From positions 1-64,000 of the forward strand of contig CAZFBD010000012.1 in assembly GCA_964517125.1 (NCBI GenBank): a stretch of DNA of 64,000 bases, given 5' to 3'. Below, in pieces: positions 9,136-16,809 of this stretch (positions within the stretch are counted from its first letter, which is position 1; each line of letters opens with the position of its first letter). A program made the translations under genes and the position numbers. The notes beneath the pieces are model-generated. The model did no database searches and was not told where the DNA came from. It saw only the letters and a program-made list of their open reading frames with translations. The DNA is from SHLQ01 sp964517125 (GTDB lineage Bacteria > Actinomycetota > Acidimicrobiia > Acidimicrobiales > SHLQ01).

Positions 9136-10481
9136 CAGTGACCCACCGCCGCTGCGCCCTTTTCGCCCACCAGGGTGCCGTCGTTGAACCGCTCGAGCTT
9201 GAATGGCTCGATCAGTTTCGGCGTGGTGTTCGTGGCAATGCATTCGGCCATGGTTTCTCCTGCCACGGGGCCGGCCTTGAAGCCGTAGGTTCCCCAGCCC
9301 ACATCGGTCAGGTGTCCCTCGACCGGCGTGAAGCCCATGATTGGCGAATAGTCGGGAGTCATGTCGCACAGCCCGGCCCACTGTCGGAGCAGGCGCATCT
9401 TTGACACGCTCGGCATGAGTTCGAGGATGTGGCCCGCCAGTTCCTCCGTGAAGCTCAACGAGCCCCGCATGGAGTAGGTGTTGAGCGGGTCAACGGATGC
9501 GCCGAAGACGAGTTCGCCCCGGTCGGTCTGGCTCACGTAGACGTGGAGCGAACCGCTCACGACCACCGTCGGAAGGAACACCTTCACCGGTTCGGTTACG
9601 GCGGCTTCGAGCGGGTGGGTGGTGATGGGCAGACGCACGCCGGCCATGGCCGAGATCAGCGAGCCCCAACCCGCGGTACAGTTCACGACGATCGGGGCGC
9701 TGATGTCGCCGCGGTTGGTGCGCACACCCGTGACCTTGCCGCCGGCACCCTTGCCGTCGGCGAGCTCTCCACCCTCGACGAGGATGTCGTAGACCTCGGT
9801 CTTCTGGTGGATCTGGACGCCGAGGTGATCGGCGCCGCGGGCGTATCCCCAGTTGACCGCGTCGTGGCGGATGATGCCGCCGGGCGGGTGGTAGAGCGCT
9901 CCGAGAATCGGGTAGCGAGGGTGCGACGAGGTGTCGAGGCTCGGGGCCAGGCCCTTGACATCGCTTGGGTCAATGACGGAGCTGTTGATGCCCTGCAGCT
10001 TGTTGACCTCGGCCCGCCAGTGCATGGTGCGAAGTGCGCCGTCGGTGTGAGCGAGGGTCATGTGGCCCCGCTCGCTGAACATGACGTTGATGTTCAGGTC
10101 GGCGGCCATGGAGTTGTAGAGGTCGAGCGAACGGTCGTAGAACGCCACACCTTCGGGCGTGAGGTAGTTCGAGCGCACGATGGCGGTGTTGCGGCCGGAA
10201 CCGCCGCCACCCACATAGCCCTTGTCGAGAACGGCGACGTTGGTGATGCCGTGGTTGGTGGCCAGGTAGTAGGCGGTTGCGAGGCCGTGGACTCCGGCGC
10301 CAATGATGATGACGTCGTAGGTGGAGTTGAGGTCATGGTCGTGCCAGACCCGAGGCCAGGTCTCGCCGGTCAGGCCCTTCTTTGCCAGTGATCCTGCCGA
10401 ATAGCGTTGCGGCTTGTCGCCACCGCGTCCGACAAGCCCACTGAGGCGGGCGCGGGCGCCCTGTGCGTTGGCTGCTGTCAT
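9135..10481 (-). CDS. soxB: Sarcosine oxidase beta subunit
   Basis: A 448-residue FAD-dependent oxidoreductase of the DAO fold, the catalytic subunit of heterotetrameric sarcosine oxidase. The FAD-binding motif YDVIIIGAGVHGLATAYYLA follows an approximately 50-residue N-terminal segment with the RYSAGSLAKKGL stretch seen in SoxB. The RHDAV motif in GGIIRHDAVNWGYARGAD holds the His that carries covalent FMN in characterised enzymes. The ATG at 10481 is used; a GTG at 10517 would add 12 residues, and neither has a strong ribosome site. It is first in the soxBDAG operon and divergent from a LysR gene with a palindrome between them. Confidence 0.93.
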   Translation of the reverse strand: MTAANAQGARARLSGLVGRGGDKPQRYSAGSLAKKGLTGETWPRVWHDHDLNSTYDVIIIGAGVHGLATAYYLATNHGITNVAVLDKGYVGGGGSGRNTAIVRSNYLTPEGVAFYDRSLDLYNSMAADLNINVMFSERGHMTLAHTDGALRTMHWRAEVNKLQGINSSVIDPSDVKGLAPSLDTSSHPRYPILGALYHPPGGIIRHDAVNWGYARGADHLGVQIHQKTEVYDILVEGGELADGKGAGGKVTGVRTNRGDISAPIVVNCTAGWGSLISAMAGVRLPITTHPLEAAVTEPVKVFLPTVVVSGSLHVYVSQTDRGELVFGASVDPLNTYSMRGSLSFTEELAGHILELMPSVSKMRLLRQWAGLCDMTPDYSPIMGFTPVEGHLTDVGWGTYGFKAGPVAGETMAECIATNTTPKLIEPFKLERFNDGTLVGEKGAAAVGH

Positions 10482-10528
10482 GGCAGCAAGTGTAGGAACG
10501 CGTCGGCTCTCAGTCACGTCATCCCGGT

Positions 10529-10545
10529 ATCAATGAAGGGTTGAT
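10529..10545. promoter_or_regulatory. Candidate LysR operator (ATCAA-N7-TTGAT)
   Basis: A perfect 5-bp inverted repeat, ATCAA-TGAAGGG-TTGAT, in the divergent interval between soxB and the LysR-type gene. LysR regulators bind AT-rich dyads of this kind, classically with T-N11-A spacing; the spacing here is two bases longer. Its placement 31 bp before the regulator start suggests control of both genes. Confidence 0.5.
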
Positions 10546-10575
10546 TGGTATTCAAGCCCTCTTTATGCTGAGGTG

Positions 10576-11463
10576 ATGAACCTGCAGCGCGTGCGCTACT
10601 TCATCGCCGTCGCCGAAGAACTGCATTTCGGACGGGCCGCTGAGCGGCTCCACATGGCGCAGCCACCCCTCAGCCAGCAGATCCGACTGCTTGAGACCGA
10701 GCTCGGTGTGCGGCTGTTCGACCGCACCACTCGGAGGGTCGCTTTGACCCCCGCTGGCGAGGTCTTCCTGGTGGAAGCACTGCGTCTGGCCGCAGCGGCA
10801 GATTCGGCTGAACGAGTCATGGATGAGTTCCGCACCGGCGACGGCGGGTTGCTTCGCCTGGGGTTCGTCGACAGTGCAGCGTTCGAGGTGATGCCCCGGT
10901 ACCTGCGGGCCTACCGGCAGCGCTGGCCCAAGGTGCAACACGACCTGCAGATCATGTCGAGCCGCAAGCAGGCCGACGCACTTCGGTCCGGCGTCATCGA
11001 TGTGGGCATCAGCCGTACCCCGGGTGTCGGTGACGATGTCGTGAGTACCGAGTTCCGGGTGGAGCGGCTGTTTCTTGCGGTTGGCCCGGACCACCCCGAG
11101 ATCACCGAGACCGAGGTTCCCGTTTCGGCCATTGGGCACTTGTCGTTCATCGGCTTCGACCGGCGCTTGTCGCCAACCCTTCACGAACAGCTGCGCCAGC
11201 TGTTCGAGGCGGCCGGGCAGCTCTACGAACCCGAGATCGAAGCGACCGAGTACACCACCATTCTCGGCCTGGTGGCCTCAGGTGAAGGTGTCGCCATCGT
11301 GCCCGACGGGGTCCGTACCTTCTGTCCTCAGGATGTCCGCTACGTGCAACTGATCGATGACGACGCCCACATGTCGATGTTCCTGAACCACCGGCCCGAC
11401 GAACATCTGCGCGTCGTGGCCCAGGCCCGGGAACTCATCCTGCAGCTCTTCGCCGACGCCTGA
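10576..11463 (+). CDS. LysR-family transcriptional regulator of the sox operon (inferred)
   Basis: A 295-residue LysR-type regulator. Residues 1-60 form the winged helix-turn-helix (MNLQRVRYFIAVAEELHFGRAAERLHMAQPPLSQQIRLLE, given here in parts: NLQRVRYFIAVAEELHFG then RAAERLHMAQPPLSQQI), followed by a periplasmic-binding-protein-like effector domain from about residue 90. The ATG at 10576 follows GCTGAGGTG; the GTG just before it is an alternative start. It is divergent from soxB, the classic arrangement for a LysR protein controlling its neighbour. Sarcosine or a related methylamine is the probable effector by context; nothing in the sequence proves this. Confidence 0.9.
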   Translation: MNLQRVRYFIAVAEELHFGRAAERLHMAQPPLSQQIRLLETELGVRLFDRTTRRVALTPAGEVFLVEALRLAAAADSAERVMDEFRTGDGGLLRLGFVDSAAFEVMPRYLRAYRQRWPKVQHDLQIMSSRKQADALRSGVIDVGISRTPGVGDDVVSTEFRVERLFLAVGPDHPEITETEVPVSAIGHLSFIGFDRRLSPTLHEQLRQLFEAAGQLYEPEIEATEYTTILGLVASGEGVAIVPDGVRTFCPQDVRYVQLIDDDAHMSMFLNHRPDEHLRVVAQARELILQLFADA

Positions 11464-11484
11464 GCCACCGAGCGTGCAGCGGAA

Positions 11485-12699
11485 CTAGGACACGATGTTC
11501 TGCTCGGGCCCGTACGGGAAGCCGGTGATGTTGTCGACCGAACCGTCGTCGTTGATGACGAGCACGTCGTGTTCCCGATATCCGCCAGCGCCCGGCTGAC
11601 CTTCGGGAATCATGATCATCGGCTCCATGGAAACGACCATGCCCGGCTCCAACACGGTCTCGATGTCTTCGCGCAACTCCACTCCGGCCTCTCGGCCGTA
11701 GTAGTGGCAGAGCACCCCGAAGCTGTGGCCGTAGCCGAAGGACCGGTACTGCAGCAGGTCGTACCCGCGGTAGATGTCGTTCAGCGTTGACGCGATGTCG
11801 CTGCACTTCGCCCCGGGCTTGATCAGCTCCAGTCCGGCCTCGTGGACCTCGACGTTGATGTTCCAGAGCCGCAGGTGCTCGTCGGACACGGTTTCGGCGA
11901 ACAGGGTTCGTTCGAGCGCCACGTAGTAGCCGAAGAGCATGGGGAAGCAATTGATCGACAGGATGTCGCCGGACTCGATCACGCGGTTGGTGACCGGGTT
12001 GTGGGCGCCGTCGGTGTTCACGCCGCTCTGGAACCAGGTCCACGTGTCCATGAGCTCGGAGTACTCGTAGCTCTTGGCCAGCTCGCGCACCATTGCCTGG
12101 GTCGATGCCAGGGCAACCTCGTGCTCGGGGACACCGACGCCGATGGCGTCCCGGCATGCTTCGCCGCCGATGTCGGCCACGGCGGTCAGCTTCTTGATGT
12201 GGGCGATCTCCTCTGCGGACTTGATGGTTCGCATCCACATGGTTGGCGTGCCGACATCGACGAATTCGACGTTGGGCATTGCGGCCTTCAGGTTGTTCAA
12301 CAGATCCAGGCTGACCTCGTCGAACTCGATGCCGATTCGCTTCGCCCCCGGAGTGAGCGTCTGGACGGCGTGGAAGAAGTTGTCCTTGCGCCAGTCGGTG
12401 TAGGTGATGTTGTCACCATGGGTCAGACGCCAGGGTTGGCCGCCATCGATACCGGCGGAGACGGTTGTGGCGTTGTCTGCTGTGAGGACGAAACCGTACT
12501 TGCGGCCGAAGGCGCAGTACATGAAGCCCGAGAAGTAGCAGATGTTGTGGTAGCTGGTCAGCAGCGCAGCATCGATGTCTTCGGCTGCGAGATGGTCCCG
12601 AAGTTTGCGTTGCCGCGACTCCATCTCGGCGGACGAAAACGGACCGAGGGTCTTGTCCCCGTTGTGCCACGTCACCAGACGATCCATGTCAGCGCTCAT
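11485..12699 (-). CDS. Creatinase (creatine amidinohydrolase)
   Basis: A 404-residue pita-bread-fold enzyme that closely matches the known Pseudomonas creatinase in length and in long stretches I recall of that protein. Examples are YTDWRKDNFFHAV, TMWMRTIKS, LMDTWTWFQSGVNTDGAHNP, YRSFGYGHSFGVLCHYYG and EPMIMIPEGQPGAGGYREHD. The catalytic His lies in GAHNP at residue 233. Unlike metal-dependent aminopeptidases of the fold, creatinases use this His without metal. The reaction is creatine plus water to sarcosine plus urea, which feeds the sarcosine oxidase 1 kb away. The ATG at 12699 has a GAAGGAAC site; upstream in-frame codons lack one. It is divergent from a GntR regulator. Confidence 0.92.
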   Translation of the reverse strand: MSADMDRLVTWHNGDKTLGPFSSAEMESRQRKLRDHLAAEDIDAALLTSYHNICYFSGFMYCAFGRKYGFVLTADNATTVSAGIDGGQPWRLTHGDNITYTDWRKDNFFHAVQTLTPGAKRIGIEFDEVSLDLLNNLKAAMPNVEFVDVGTPTMWMRTIKSAEEIAHIKKLTAVADIGGEACRDAIGVGVPEHEVALASTQAMVRELAKSYEYSELMDTWTWFQSGVNTDGAHNPVTNRVIESGDILSINCFPMLFGYYVALERTLFAETVSDEHLRLWNINVEVHEAGLELIKPGAKCSDIASTLNDIYRGYDLLQYRSFGYGHSFGVLCHYYGREAGVELREDIETVLEPGMVVSMEPMIMIPEGQPGAGGYREHDVLVINDDGSVDNITGFPYGPEQNIVS

Positions 12700-12750
12700 G
12701 ATGTTCCTTCGTTGCGATCGGGGCTGCACTGTGCAAGCTGAGGCGACCAT

Positions 12751-12764
12751 ACTGATATTTCAGT
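12751..12764. promoter_or_regulatory. Candidate GntR operator (ACTGA-N4-TCAGT)
   Basis: A perfect palindrome, ACTGA-TATT-TCAGT, in the 85-bp divergent interval between creatinase and the GntR/FCD gene, 20 bp before the regulator start. FCD-type GntR proteins bind short dyads as dimers and often autoregulate. This is the only clear dyad in the interval. Confidence 0.55.
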
Positions 12765-12784
12765 TCGAATGCTAGAGTTTTCTG

Positions 12785-13456
12785 ATGGACGACAAACCGT
12801 TGGCCGTCGTGGCGTACGAGCGACTCCGAGACATGATGGTCACGCTCGAGCTTGCCCCCGGGTCGCTTCTCAGCCAGGAGGATCTGCAAACGCGCACCGG
12901 GCTCGGCCGGACCCCGATTCACCAGGCGCTCCAGCGGCTGGAACATGAGGAATTTGTCGTCATCGCTCCACGGCGCGGGATCGTCGTCACGAACGTCGAG
13001 GTCACCGAGCTTCCCGTCCTGTATGAGTCACGGGCCCTGCTTGAGCCCTACATGGCCCGCCAGGCAGCGATCTCGGGCACGACCGAGCAGTGGGACCGGA
13101 TGGAAGCCGTCGTCGACGCCGTTGGCGGGTCAGCAACCACCGCCGAACTCGTTGCCGCGGACCGGCGATGCCATGAACTCATTTGGGCGGCGTCGGGGAA
13201 TCGATTTCTGACTCGCACACTCGACATGTTGTACGCCCAGAGCGACCGTCTCTGGCACATGTACCTCATCGACGTCACGGAGATGGACGCAACACTCGAG
13301 GAACACCGGCTGGTTCTCGAACTGCTGCGTCGCAGCGATGGCGATGGTGCCGCTCGGGCGATGGCCCAACACATCCGAGGTCTGCACGATCAGATCAACG
13401 AGGTGATTGGGGCGAACCTCCACACCTCGCTGACTGCGCCGCTGGGTCAGATCTAG
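12785..13456 (+). CDS. GntR-family (FadR/FCD subfamily) transcriptional regulator
   Basis: A 223-residue regulator with an N-terminal winged helix (LAVVAYERLRDMMVTLELAP through LGRTPIHQALQRLEHEEFV) and an all-helical FCD effector domain from about residue 80. In that domain, acidic and His residues (AADRRCHELIW; DATLEEHRLVLELL; MAQHIRGLHDQI) fit the usual metal or ligand pocket. Divergent orientation from creatinase with a palindrome between them suggests control of creatine utilisation, with creatine or sarcosine as possible ligand. The stop overlaps the convergent MFS gene by 4 bp. Confidence 0.88.
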   Translation: MDDKPLAVVAYERLRDMMVTLELAPGSLLSQEDLQTRTGLGRTPIHQALQRLEHEEFVVIAPRRGIVVTNVEVTELPVLYESRALLEPYMARQAAISGTTEQWDRMEAVVDAVGGSATTAELVAADRRCHELIWAASGNRFLTRTLDMLYAQSDRLWHMYLIDVTEMDATLEEHRLVLELLRRSDGDGAARAMAQHIRGLHDQINEVIGANLHTSLTAPLGQI

Positions 13457-14736
13457 CGTCGCTGCTTCTTGGCGGGACGAATACGACCAATTGCGGTGGC
13501 GAGCGGCGAGCTCCGGGCCGGGAAGGCCTGGTATTCGGATTGCTCGTCGATTGGCACGGCGTCCTTCACCACGATGCGGAAGAGAAGGTACGCCGACAGC
13601 GCAGCGTGCGGTACCACCAGCGACCACCAGTACGCGTTCGCGGAGAACGTACTCATCAGCGCCGATGCGACCAACGGTCCGAGAATTGCGCCGACCCCGT
13701 TGACCATGACGAGCAGGCCGGACGCCCCGACCCGTTGATGCCCTTCGATCCAGTCGTTCGTGTACGCAATGGCGAGTGAGTAGAGGGGGAAGGATGTGGC
13801 GCCGATGACAAACATGACCACCGATGCGCCGAAGCCGGTTCCCGTCGACAAACCGGCGAACGATGCTGCCGTCGCGATGATTGCGACAACGACCATGACA
13901 CCACGCCGGGGCGCCTTGTCAGAGATGTACCCAATGGGCATCTGCAGCGCCGCCGACCCGACGAGGGCGCCCGAAAGGAACACGGAGATCTGCGCAGTGG
14001 TCATGCCGATCTGCGCGCCGTACACGGGAGCGATGGCGAACAAGGCGCCAGCGACGAACCCGCTGCAGAACATGGTGAGGATGCCGGTTGGCACGATCGA
14101 CCACAGCTCACGGAAGGTCATGGCGCCAATGGAGATGAGCGGCGGTGCGCTCGCCTCGGATAGTGCGACGGGAACCAGAGACATCGAGACCAGCACCGAC
14201 GCAATGATGAACAGCTCGAAGCCACCCGGGTCCGCCACGTTCAACAGGAACTGGCCGCCCGTCACACCGCCCATGGTGACCACCATGTACAACGAAAGAG
14301 TGCGGCCCCGCGTTTCTGGCGTGGCCTGGTCGTTGAGCCAGCTTTCGACCACCACGTACAGGCCGGCCATACAAAAGCCCGTGATGAATCGCATGACGAA
14401 CCACGTGGGCGGGTTGACGAACACTGCGTGGACGAGCGCGGCCGTGGATGCACTCGAGGCGAGCGCAGCAAACACCCGAACGTGTCCGACCTTGCCCAGC
14501 GCCCGCATCGTGAACCGGGACCCGAGAAGGAAGCCGGCGTAGTAGGCGGCGAGGATCACACCGATCACCAGCGTGTCGAACGCCTCGAGCGAGGAGCGGA
14601 CGCCCAGCAGCGTTCCCTGGAGCCCGTTGCCGAGCATCATGAGGAGCACGCCGAGGAACAGTGCCCACATGGACAGAATCGGCGAAGTGATCGCCGGGCG
14701 GGACGTTGTCCCCGTCTCGCTGACGGCCGTGTTCAT
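13453..14736 (-). CDS. MFS transporter (UMF2/YcaD-like)
   Basis: A 427-residue, twelve-helix major facilitator protein starting MNTAVSETGTTSRPA. Features include WALFLGVLLMMLGNGLQGTLLGVR in helix 1, SRFTMRALGKVGHVRVFA in the loop after helix 2, and the VESWLNDQATPETRGRTLSLY motif seen in YcaD-like proteins. It converges on the GntR regulator of the creatinase locus and is the last gene of the island, so uptake of creatine or a related guanidino or methylamine compound is a reasonable guess. YcaD-like carriers have no firmly established substrates. Confidence 0.82.
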   Translation of the reverse strand: MNTAVSETGTTSRPAITSPILSMWALFLGVLLMMLGNGLQGTLLGVRSSLEAFDTLVIGVILAAYYAGFLLGSRFTMRALGKVGHVRVFAALASSASTAALVHAVFVNPPTWFVMRFITGFCMAGLYVVVESWLNDQATPETRGRTLSLYMVVTMGGVTGGQFLLNVADPGGFELFIIASVLVSMSLVPVALSEASAPPLISIGAMTFRELWSIVPTGILTMFCSGFVAGALFAIAPVYGAQIGMTTAQISVFLSGALVGSAALQMPIGYISDKAPRRGVMVVVAIIATAASFAGLSTGTGFGASVVMFVIGATSFPLYSLAIAYTNDWIEGHQRVGASGLLVMVNGVGAILGPLVASALMSTFSANAYWWSLVVPHAALSAYLLFRIVVKDAVPIDEQSEYQAFPARSSPLATAIGRIRPAKKQRR

Positions 14737-14758
14737 CGCGGTACGTTACCGTGGCCCA

Positions 14759-15973
14759 ATGGGGGAAACGCACAGAAATACCGAGCCGGAACGCGGCTCC
14801 GTCGGTGCCGCTGAGCCCCAATGGATCGACGACTTGACCGACACCGGAGAACCGCGGCTGTCGTCGGTCGGTCGTCCGCCGCGTCAGCCGGTTGTCATCG
14901 CTGCGGTGGCGGGGATCATCGCCCTTGCGGCGCTGCTCCTTGCACTGACCGGTTCGGTCGACATCGAGGCTGCGGAACCTCCCACCAGCGACGCTGCCCC
15001 GACGATCCGAAGAACCGCTCCGCCGGTGTCCGGCACCACGACATCGGTCACCACGACCACAACCATTCCGGCTGCCCCGGTCCTGGCCGCAAGCCCGGTT
15101 GCATGGCGACAAGGACTGGCGATCGCGTTCGTGGACCAGGAAAATGTGCTCCAGCTGATCGACATGGCAGACGGACGCTCGATCGTGGGCAACCAATGGG
15201 CGACCTTCGCATGGCCGCCACTTCCTGATGAGCTTCAGTTGATCGGCGCTCCGAACCGGAGCTTCGCGATCGATCCACGGGCCCCGGGCGACAGCGGCCG
15301 GATCTCCACCACCGTGCACACCGTTCGGCTGGCCGAGGACGCCGACAGCTTTGGATTCTTCTCGACAACCGAACAGGGCTACGAATTCTTCATCGGGTCG
15401 CAGTGGGGCCCGGCACAAAATGGGCTGGCCGTCGCACCGGACCATGCATCCGTCTTTCCCGTTCACAAACGGGGGATCGTCGTGTCGCAGCAGGACGGTT
15501 CCAGCCAGATCCTCACGCTGGAGGGCCTGGTGGATCTGCCGACCCGGCTCGGTCGAATCGTGAGCGCCTCGGCAGACCAGCTGCTCGGTGTGCACTGCGA
15601 CGATCTGGGCCGTTGTCTCGGCCGCTTGACCAACTGGGACGTCGAAGATGAGCTCCGTGTTCCAATCGAGGTCGCGGCGAACAACCTGGTGAGTCTCTCG
15701 CCCGACGGTGGATACATCCTCTCTGCATCGACGACGACCTGGGGTGTCTACGACATCGCCGCCGGCACCTTCGCCGCCGGCGACCCGCGAGTGCAACCGC
15801 GAGACGCCGTTGCCTGGACCCCGGACGGAAGCCACGTAGCGTGGGTCGAGCGTGGTGTCATCGTCACCGTCGAGGCCACCGAGCCCGTCGCCTTCGAGGT
15901 GCCGCTGGCCGAATTGGATGAGGACCGTGTGGTCGGCGCCGGAGCCGAGTTGAGAATCGTGTCGCTGTTTTGA
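14759..15973 (+). CDS. Membrane-anchored propeller-like protein of unknown function
   Basis: A 404-residue protein with a cytoplasmic N-terminus of about 40 residues, one transmembrane helix (VVIAAVAGIIALAALLLALTG), a Thr/Pro-rich spacer and a large extracytoplasmic part. The latter has beta-propeller-like repeats, for example LVSLSPDGGYILSASTTTWGVYD and VAWTPDGSHVAWVERG. I do not recognise a specific family. The gene precedes an ECF-like sigma factor by 16 bp on the same strand, so the two are probably cotranscribed. A membrane sensor that works with the sigma factor is possible but unproven. The start at 14759 (MGETHRN) clears the divergent MFS gene. Confidence 0.7.
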   Translation: MGETHRNTEPERGSVGAAEPQWIDDLTDTGEPRLSSVGRPPRQPVVIAAVAGIIALAALLLALTGSVDIEAAEPPTSDAAPTIRRTAPPVSGTTTSVTTTTTIPAAPVLAASPVAWRQGLAIAFVDQENVLQLIDMADGRSIVGNQWATFAWPPLPDELQLIGAPNRSFAIDPRAPGDSGRISTTVHTVRLAEDADSFGFFSTTEQGYEFFIGSQWGPAQNGLAVAPDHASVFPVHKRGIVVSQQDGSSQILTLEGLVDLPTRLGRIVSASADQLLGVHCDDLGRCLGRLTNWDVEDELRVPIEVAANNLVSLSPDGGYILSASTTTWGVYDIAAGTFAAGDPRVQPRDAVAWTPDGSHVAWVERGVIVTVEATEPVAFEVPLAELDEDRVVGAGAELRIVSLF

Positions 15974-15989
15974 TCGGCTGGGACCTTTC

Positions 15990-16448
15990 ATGATCGTGGA
16001 GTTCGAGTCCTTCGTCGAAATGGTTGGTCCCCGGTTGCGCGCCGCTCTGGTCGCGGCGTACGGAGAAGACACGGGACTCGACGCTGCGGCCGAGGCTTTG
16101 GCCTACGCATGGGAGCACTGGGAGCGACTTCGGCCGATGCAGAATCCGGCCGGCTACCTGTATCGGGTTGGGCAGAGCGCAGCGAAGCGGCTCCACCAGC
16201 GCCCCACCCTGCTTCCCGTGCCGCCGGCGTCGCGGCTACCGGATTTCGAACCCGGGCTGCTGCCCGCACTCGACGAACTGTCCGAGTCACAACGCGTGTG
16301 TGTGGTGCTCGTTCACGCCTTTGCGTGGCGGCAGGTGGATGTTGCCGAACTTCTCGAGATCGAGTCGGCGACGGTACGAACGCACTTGAGCCGCGGAATT
16401 CGAAAGCTGCAGTACGCACTGGAAGGAGAGGCACATGTCCAGTCCTGA
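15990..16448 (+). CDS. ECF-like RNA polymerase sigma factor
   Basis: A 152-residue short sigma factor. Residues 10-70 correspond to region 2 (ALVAAYGEDTGLDAAAEALA then NPAGYLYRVGQSAAKR). Residues 95-145 correspond to region 4, with the helix-turn-helix QVDVAELLEIESATVRTHLSRGI. The length suits minimal ECF factors, and region 2 is degenerate at the -10 recognition part. It lies between the propeller protein and the betaine importer. Its end overlaps by 14 bp an open frame that continues into proV. It may regulate its neighbours, but no target promoter could be identified. Confidence 0.8.
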   Translation: MIVEFESFVEMVGPRLRAALVAAYGEDTGLDAAAEALAYAWEHWERLRPMQNPAGYLYRVGQSAAKRLHQRPTLLPVPPASRLPDFEPGLLPALDELSESQRVCVVLVHAFAWRQVDVAELLEIESATVRTHLSRGIRKLQYALEGEAHVQS

Positions 16449-16809
16449 TTCCCCGGACATTCCGGGGACACCTCGCGAGTACGACGGGACGTCGGTATCG
16501 GCCGTCGACCAACTTGCGGGCTACGGCTCCTGGCTCGGTGAACACCTGGAGCAGCGTGCGTCCGAGCGAGCCGATGACACCGAGATCTCCGAGCGAGCCG
16601 ATGACACCGAGATCTCCGAGCGAGCCGATGACACTGAGATCTCGGCCAGCAGCGCATCCAATGGCGACGGCATCCGCGAGCGCGGTTCCGCATCGTGGAA
16701 CAGTTCCATTGCACATTTCGAGGATGTGACGACTGACCACGCCGATTCTTCCTTCCGAGGAAGTGGTGCTACCGTCAGCCGCACGCAAGGGTCGGGGGAG
16801 GGCTCGTCG
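16435..16809 (+). other. In-frame open stretch between sigma factor and proV (possible gene remnant or ProV extension)
   Basis: An ATG at 16435 overlaps the sigma factor stop and opens 125 codons that run without a stop directly into proV. The first 45 residues (MSSPDSPDIPGTPREYD through QLAGYGSWLGEHLEQRAS) have coding-like codon choice and look like the start of a sigma-linked protein. Then come three copies of ERADDTEIS, and a Ser/Gly-rich tail with less biased codons. None of it resembles an ABC ATPase. The good ribosome site before 16810 argues that proV starts there. A truncated sigma-partner gene is therefore more likely than a real fusion, but the fusion cannot be excluded. Confidence 0.5.
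16564..16644 (+). repeat. Three tandem 27-bp repeats
   Basis: Three back-to-back copies of a 27-bp unit encode ERADDTEIS (16564-16590, 16591-16617, 16618-16644). The third differs at two bases. The period is a multiple of three, so copy-number change would keep the frame open into proV. Confidence 0.9.

Noticed and set aside
14573..14758. Upstream start for the propeller-like protein
   Set aside because: Those codons lie inside the divergent MFS gene; the ATG at 14759 gives a sensible N-terminus.
16564..16644. CRISPR-like repeats
   Set aside because: The copies are directly adjacent with no spacers and keep codon phase; they are a coding-type tandem repeat.
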